This document shows, piece after piece, positions 27,056 to 30,277 of a stretch of 30,277 nucleotides of DNA. Origin of the DNA: a virus; IMG/VR virus record IMGVR_UViG_3300036852_000401, positions 1 through 30,277 of that record. One strand, given 5' to 3'. The notes below the pieces were generated by a model. That model had not been told where the DNA came from and searched no databases. It worked only from the letters and a program-made list of their open reading frames with translations. Positions within the stretch are counted from its first letter, which is position 1, and each line of letters begins with the position of its first letter. The position numbers and the translations under genes were made by a program.

Positions 27056-27661
27056 CTATCCCTCGTCGCGGACCCGGAACGTCCCGAACACGCCGGTCAT
27101 CGACTTCGGGGACCCGGGCCGCCAGTCCCCGACGCCGCTGCGCCCGCCCGCGTCCAGCAGCGCGACCACGCTGTCTGGTGTCAGCCGCTTGGCCGGGTAG
27201 CGGATGACCACGACCGCCGACCACGGCCAGAACGCGTACCTGTAGCGCAGGTCCGCCACGCCGGTCGCGTTGCGGGGGGTGTCCTCCCGGAGGGTCTTCT
27301 CGCCCTCGACGGCGACGAGCTGGTCCACGCCCTCGCCCTCGACGTAGAGCATCCGCTTGGCCTCGGTCATCGACGGCGCCTCGAAGAACCGGCAGCCCTC
27401 GACCATCGCGGCCTTGAACGCGGTCGCGGGCATCCCGGGCCGCCCGTCGGCGAGCCAGTACGTCGCGGCCTCGGCGTCCTCCTTGGGGTCCTTCGGCTCC
27501 TTCTTGGCGCGGAGGGTCTTGCCGAACTGCTTCTCCCGCATCATCCCGAGGGCCTTCTCGCTCCACTTGTGGGGGATGAGCGGGGTGACGCCGACGATCG
27601 GGATCGAGATGGTGGCGTCCTCGATGCGCTCGAGGCGGATGGTGCCGGCCTTTGCTGGCAT
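27056..27661 (-). CDS. Conserved phage protein, possible Cas7/RAMP-like fold, 201 aa
   Basis: ATG 27661 has AGGAG eight bases upstream. Blocks ATISIPIVGVTPLIPHKWSE, AEAATYWLADGRPGMPATAF, KAAMVEGCRFF, EKTLREDTPRNATGVADLRY, RYAFWPWSAVVVIRYPAKRL and GVGDWRPGSPKSMTGVFGTF recall a protein common in phages near recombination or ParB-like genes. The G(V)G-x-WRP-S-x-x-G late motif and beta-alpha-beta layout recall RAMP-type RNA-binding folds of Cas7-like proteins; that link is from memory and uncertain. No CRISPR array or other Cas gene is in the window. Both flanking gaps are pentamer arrays. Confidence 0.7.
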   Translation of the reverse strand: MPAKAGTIRLERIEDATISIPIVGVTPLIPHKWSEKALGMMREKQFGKTLRAKKEPKDPKEDAEAATYWLADGRPGMPATAFKAAMVEGCRFFEAPSMTEAKRMLYVEGEGVDQLVAVEGEKTLREDTPRNATGVADLRYRYAFWPWSAVVVIRYPAKRLTPDSVVALLDAGGRSGVGDWRPGSPKSMTGVFGTFRVRDEG

Positions 27662-27732
27662 GCGATGCTCCTGTCTGTCTGGCGGCACCCCTGCTCTGGT
27701 CGGTGGTGGGTGCCGCTGGTCGTCAGTCCCTT

Positions 27733-28074
27733 GCCTGCCGTGCCTGCCATGCCGCGCCACGCCGCGCTGCGCCTCGCCAGGCCTCGCCGCGCCAGGCCGT
27801 GCCCTGCCTGCCTTGCCTGCCACGCCTCGCCGGGCCTTGCCAGGCCGCGACGAGCCGAGCCCAGCCCGGCCGAGCCTTGCCGGCCGTGCCGCGCCATACC
27901 GGGCCTTGCCCTGCTCCGCCACGCCGGGCCAAGCCACGCCGGCCACGCCTCGCCGCACCAGGCCAGACCTCGCCACGCCGCACCAAGCCGTGCCTGGCCG
28001 GCCCTGCCTCGCCAGGCCGGACCACGCCGTGCCCGACCCAGCCCTGCCCGGCCCCGCCTTGCCCCGCCTGCCAT
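27733..28074. repeat. Pentamer array 2: about 68 units of GCCNN
   Basis: The 342 bp parse as GCCNN with scattered ACCNN, GCTNN and GCCT variants, so it is somewhat more decayed than array 1. It ends five bases from the stop of the HTH gene at 28080-28313 and leaves only 71 bp, with the ribosome site, before the gene at 27661. The pair of variable bases differs from unit to unit; the triplet is kept. Confidence 0.9.
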
Positions 28075-28079
28075 GTCGC

Positions 28080-28313
28080 TCACTGGGCCACTTCCTCGGC
28101 GGCCGGTTCGGTCTCGCCGAGCAGGGCGGCCAGCTCGATCTCGAACGCCTTGGCGATCCCCCGGAGCGTCGGGATCTGCGGGTTGCGCACGCGGCCACGC
28201 TCGATGTCGTTCACGGCCTGCTTGCCGATGCCAGCCCGGCGGCCGAGCTCCGGCTGACTCCACTCGCGTGCCATCCGCAGCTCACGGATGCGCTCGCCGA
28301 CGGTCCCTGGCAA
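28080..28313 (-). CDS. Cro-like XRE HTH regulator, 77 aa
   Basis: The frame is open to ATG 28385, but that lies upstream of the predicted transcription start. TTG 28313 (MPGTVGERIRELRMAREWSQ), with GGGAGG upstream, is therefore preferred. The HTH is standard: SQPELGRRAGIGKQAVNDIE (helices 2-3), RGRVRNPQIPTLRGIAKAFE, IELAALLG. It is the first gene of the leftward operon and faces the rightward repressor candidate across the inverted repeat, so a Cro-type role is likely. Confidence 0.85.
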   Translation of the reverse strand: MPGTVGERIRELRMAREWSQPELGRRAGIGKQAVNDIERGRVRNPQIPTLRGIAKAFEIELAALLGETEPAAEEVAQ

Positions 28314-28366
28314 CGGCGGTGCCCGCCTCCCTTCGTGTCGTGGTGCCCCCGCTTCCCTGCCAGGGC

Positions 28367-28395
28367 ACTGTATGCCGACCAACATACCCTGTCAA
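28367..28395 (-). promoter_or_regulatory. Leftward early promoter
   Basis: On the minus strand TTGACA (28395-28390) and TACAGT (28372-28367) are separated by exactly 17 bp. This is a near-consensus housekeeping-sigma promoter, and AT-richer than nearly all DNA around it. The start of transcription should be near 28360, giving a short leader to TTG 28313. Confidence 0.72.
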
Positions 28396-28430
28396 CAGCC
28401 AGGGCCAGCCCGGGCGTGCCCTGGCTGTTG
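28393..28430. promoter_or_regulatory. 13-bp inverted repeat: candidate repressor operator
   Basis: CAACAGCCAGGGC (28393-28405) and GCCCTGGCTGTTG (28418-28430) are perfect inverses with a 12-bp centre. Each arm reaches into one of the two opposed -35 elements, so one dimer bound to each arm could block both promoters. Copies of TATGCC lie beside each promoter (28371-28376 and 28443-28448), possibly half-sites. Confidence 0.6.
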
Positions 28431-28456
28431 TCAACAGGCGCCTATGCCTCTAGGCT
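28428..28456 (+). promoter_or_regulatory. Rightward promoter for the repressor candidate
   Basis: TTGTCA (28428-28433) and TAGGCT (28451-28456) are separated by 17 bp. The start should be near 28463, about 60 bases before the GTG at 28526. It is weaker than its leftward partner by consensus. Confidence 0.55.
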
Positions 28457-28525
28457 TACGGGTATGCCGGGGAGCGACCCTGTCCCGGCCGCCGGTCCAC
28501 CTCGCCGCAGCAGAAGGAGGCCCTG

Positions 28526-28945
28526 GTGGGTGCACGAGAGTTCGGGGAGATGGTCGACGCCGAACGCCGCAAGCGCGGCTGGAGCCAGAGCAAGCTGGCG
28601 TACCGGATCGGTGAGTTGCCCGAGTCGGGAAGATACTTCGATGCGACCGGAGTCCGCCGACTCATCGCGGGCAGCGGGGTCCGCGTGGACCGCGAACTGG
28701 TCGACCGCCTGGTCCAGCTCCTCAGTCTTGACCCGTTCCTTGCCTACGAGCTGGCGGACCTGCGTCCGCCGGGCTTCTCGGCCGAGGACCACAGGCGATT
28801 TCAGCTCGTAGCGGCGGGTGCTTCCTCCGGCCAGCCAAGACGCACCATGGGCACATGGGGCATCCTGGCTGGCCAGCGGCACCGGGTCCGGCTCGGCGCG
28901 CGTGTGCCGGTAAGGTGCACCAGGCCGGTTACGGCAACCGCCTGA
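28526..28945 (+). CDS. HTH repressor candidate (immunity repressor), 139 aa
   Basis: GTG 28526 has GAAGGAGG five bases upstream. Residues 4-70 (REFGEMVDAERRKRGWSQSK, LAYRIGELPESGRYFDATGV, RRLIAGSGVRVDRELVDRLV) form an XRE-like HTH with a longer turn, as in actinobacterial phage repressors. The remainder is short and basic (QRHRVRLGARVPVRCTRPV) with no LexA-type protease motif, so SOS-style self-cleavage is unlikely. Divergent from the Cro-like gene and upstream of the integrase, it is the best candidate for the lysogeny repressor. Confidence 0.78.
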   Translation: MGAREFGEMVDAERRKRGWSQSKLAYRIGELPESGRYFDATGVRRLIAGSGVRVDRELVDRLVQLLSLDPFLAYELADLRPPGFSAEDHRRFQLVAAGASSGQPRRTMGTWGILAGQRHRVRLGARVPVRCTRPVTATA

Positions 28946-28971
28946 CTCGCGCCGTACCGGTGGTTTGTTCC

Positions 28972-29004
28972 GGCTGGGAGCGGGTAGGGGACCCGCTTCC
29001 GGCC
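28972..29004 (+). terminator. Strong hairpin between repressor and integrase genes
   Basis: A 14-bp stem (two G-U pairs when transcribed rightward) pairs 28972-28985 with 28991-29004 around the loop AGGGG. Its core is AGCGGGT/ACCCGCT. It lies 26 bp past the repressor stop and 35 bp before the integrase start. It could terminate repressor messages or hold down integrase translation. No T-run follows. Confidence 0.55.
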
Positions 29005-29039
29005 CCCGCAGCCGGGGGGCCTGCTGCGAGGGGGGCAGC

Positions 29040-30062
29040 ATGGCCGGTCCCGTGCCCCGTGCCGTCGTCCGCCTGGCCGCTGCTGCGGCGGTGGCCTGGG
29101 TGAGCGCTCACACCGGTGGTCCCGACGCCCTGGCCGTGCTCACCGTCGCGGGCGCGTGGGAGCGCTGGCGTGGCGACCTCGAACGCCGCCGGCGGCGGCC
29201 CCGCACCATTGGCGCCTACCGCACGGTCTGGTGGGCGTGGGCAGGGTTCCTCGACGACCGCCGGAGACGGTGGGACCGCATCGGCCCCAGGGACCTGGAG
29301 GCGTTCCTGCGCCGCCACCCGATCGCCGCCAACACCCAGCTCCACTACGCCTCGGCGCTGAAGGTGGCCTACCAGTTCTACGCCCGGGACCAGGTCCTGC
29401 GCACCGACCGGCTCGCGGCGGTGGTGCTGCCCCGCGGCGGCCAGCCCGTGCCCCGGGCCCTCACGCTGGACCAGCTCACCCACCTGTTTCAGTGCCTGGA
29501 CTCCGAGGCGTGGTGGCGGCGGCAGGCCGGGGTGCTGAGCGTCAGCGACGCCAGCCGCCGCCGGGTCCGCCTGGTCGTGGACCTCGGCTACTGGACGGCG
29601 CTGCGGGCCGGGGAGATCGCCCGCGCCCGCCGCGAGCACGTCCGCCTCGCGGGCCGGGCCCCGGCGCTCCTGGTCCCCGAGGGCAAGGGCGGCCGGGCGG
29701 GCGCGGTGCCGCTGGCGCCGCCCATCCGGCGCCTGCTCGCGGCGGAGCTGGGCGACGGCCGCGGCGGCGTGGGGCCGCTGGTGGCCAGCCTGCGTGACCC
29801 GGGTGCGCATGTGAGCGCGCAGTGGGTCTCCCGGGTCGGGTCGGTGGTGCTGCACGCCGCAGGGATCGACGAGAGCCTGCATGCCTTGCGGCACACGAGC
29901 GCGACCCTGATGCTTGAGGCCAACCCGGGGAGCGTGCTGGCGGTCAGCCGGGTGCTCCGCCACTCCCGCTCGGACGTGACCGAACAGGTCTACACGCTGT
30001 CGGCGCTGACGGAGGCGCAGGCCGCCGCGGTCGGGACGCTGCCCGACCCGCGCCACCGGTAA
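29040..30062 (+). CDS. int: Tyrosine recombinase integrase, 340 aa
   Basis: ATG 29040 has GAGGGGGG upstream; the frame is open earlier but that part covers the hairpin. An N-terminal core-binding domain is seen at about 30-125 (AWERWRGDLERRRRRPRTIG, DRIGPRDLEAFLRRHPIAAN, LHYASALKVAYQFY). The catalytic domain has R189 in ALRAGEIARA, K216 in PEGKGGRAGAVPL, H281 and R284 in LHALRHTSA, H308 in VLRHSRSD and the nucleophile Y318 in EQVYTL. All six positions are present. It should integrate the phage at an attB site. The att core is not identifiable here. Confidence 0.93.
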   Translation: MAGPVPRAVVRLAAAAAVAWVSAHTGGPDALAVLTVAGAWERWRGDLERRRRRPRTIGAYRTVWWAWAGFLDDRRRRWDRIGPRDLEAFLRRHPIAANTQLHYASALKVAYQFYARDQVLRTDRLAAVVLPRGGQPVPRALTLDQLTHLFQCLDSEAWWRRQAGVLSVSDASRRRVRLVVDLGYWTALRAGEIARARREHVRLAGRAPALLVPEGKGGRAGAVPLAPPIRRLLAAELGDGRGGVGPLVASLRDPGAHVSAQWVSRVGSVVLHAAGIDESLHALRHTSATLMLEANPGSVLAVSRVLRHSRSDVTEQVYTLSALTEAQAAAVGTLPDPRHR

Positions 30063-30090
30063 CGGGACCTTCACTCGACGCATGCCGCGA

Positions 30091-30108
30091 GAGAGAGCAT
30101 TCTCTTTC
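30091..30108 (+). terminator. Small hairpin after the integrase gene
   Basis: GAGAGAG (30091-30097) pairs with CTCTTTC (30102-30108), with one G-U, around CATT. It is AT-richer than its surroundings and 29 bp past the integrase stop. A terminator, or part of an attachment region, are both possible. Confidence 0.35.
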
Positions 30109-30141
30109 ACGTCAGGCCAGCTGCACCAAGGGAGGCCCGCC

Positions 30142-30267
30142 ATGCCCCTGGACCCACGCCACCCGCCCCGCTGCCGCTCCAAGCACTGGCTCACCCAGCT
30201 CAGCGCCCTCGCCCTCGGGCTGGCGGCGCTGGCCGTGGCCGCCGCCGACAAGATCGTCTGGGGCTAG
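30142..30267 (+). CDS. Small single-span membrane protein, 41 aa
   Basis: ATG 30142 has AAGGGAGG seven bases upstream, which decides the start. MPLDPRHPPRCRSKHWLTQL is basic, followed by the hydrophobic helix SALALGLAALAVAAADKIVW. The N-terminus should face the cytoplasm. It is the only rightward gene after the integrase and ends 10 bp from the window edge. It may be phage or flanking host sequence. Confidence 0.55.
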   Translation: MPLDPRHPPRCRSKHWLTQLSALALGLAALAVAAADKIVWG

Positions 30268-30277
30268 CCCTCGTCCT

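Noticed and set aside
26787-28074. CRISPR array
   Set aside because: The repeat is five bases with two variable bases, with no 20-40 bp repeats or spacers. The Cas7-like resemblance of the enclosed gene is weak and no adaptation or nuclease genes are present.
28314-28385. ATG 28385 as start of the Cro-like gene
   Set aside because: It lies upstream of the predicted transcription start set by TTGACA-17-TACAGT; TTG 28313 with GGGAGG fits the HTH N-terminus.
1-30277. tRNA or rRNA genes
   Set aside because: I saw no cloverleaf arms with a GTTCRA-type T-loop and no rRNA signature. A dedicated scan could still find a degenerate one.
29040-30277. attP core near the integrase
   Set aside because: No tRNA-like end or convincing paired arm sites could be identified by eye, and without the host junctions any call would be a guess.

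Overview
The window is very GC-rich, stop-poor DNA with many GTG starts, a WhiB-type protein, a DUF397 protein and a DivIVA-like coiled coil. It is best read as most of a temperate tailed phage (siphovirus-like, HK97 capsid lineage) or prophage of a high-GC actinobacterium, perhaps Streptomyces or a relative. The host assignment is inference from composition and families. Tail and lysis genes are not seen and would lie left of base 1.

Layout. Nearly everything reads leftward (minus strand); only the right end reads rightward. Bases 1-4274 hold a partial small structural-region gene and a five-gene cassette: two glycosyltransferases, a GDP-mannose 4,6-dehydratase-like enzyme, a TylC3-type sugar C-methyltransferase and a 61-aa unknown. 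Bases 4350-10651 are the head module, interrupted by an endonuclease-VII-like HNH gene: major capsid protein, prohead protease, portal, large and small terminase. Bases 10747-13448 hold a small membrane protein, an HNH protein, a predicted secreted protein and small conserved genes. Bases 13482-14973 are replication: a helicase-loader-like protein and an initiator whose own gene contains 18-bp iterons at 23-bp steps, a likely origin. Bases 15094-25994 are a dense early operon of mostly small proteins, typically joined by 4-bp GTGA overlaps. It includes several HTH proteins, DUF397, two HNH genes, a DivIVA-like coiled coil, a Bet/RecT-type annealing protein, zinc-ribbon proteins and a WhiB-like protein. 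Bases 26085-28313 hold a ParB-like protein, a conserved phage protein (possible Cas7/RAMP-like fold) and a Cro-like HTH protein. The two gaps between these three genes are filled by long arrays of the pentamer GCCNN.

The control region is at about 28.31-28.53 kb. Back-to-back promoter-like sequences, each with a 17-bp spacer, flank or enter a 13-bp perfect inverted repeat. They would drive the leftward early operon and a rightward HTH repressor candidate followed by a tyrosine integrase. This is the layout of a lysis-lysogeny switch.

The least ordinary signals are: (1) the two GCCNN arrays (267 and 342 bp); (2) a branched-sugar and glycosyltransferase cassette inside the head module, whose first gene has its Shine-Dalgarno sequence buried in a perfect 13-bp hairpin; (3) frame-shifted DNA iterons inside the initiator gene; (4) three 18-bp direct repeats just upstream of the capsid gene; (5) an HNH gene starting with nearly the same nine residues as the gene it abuts.
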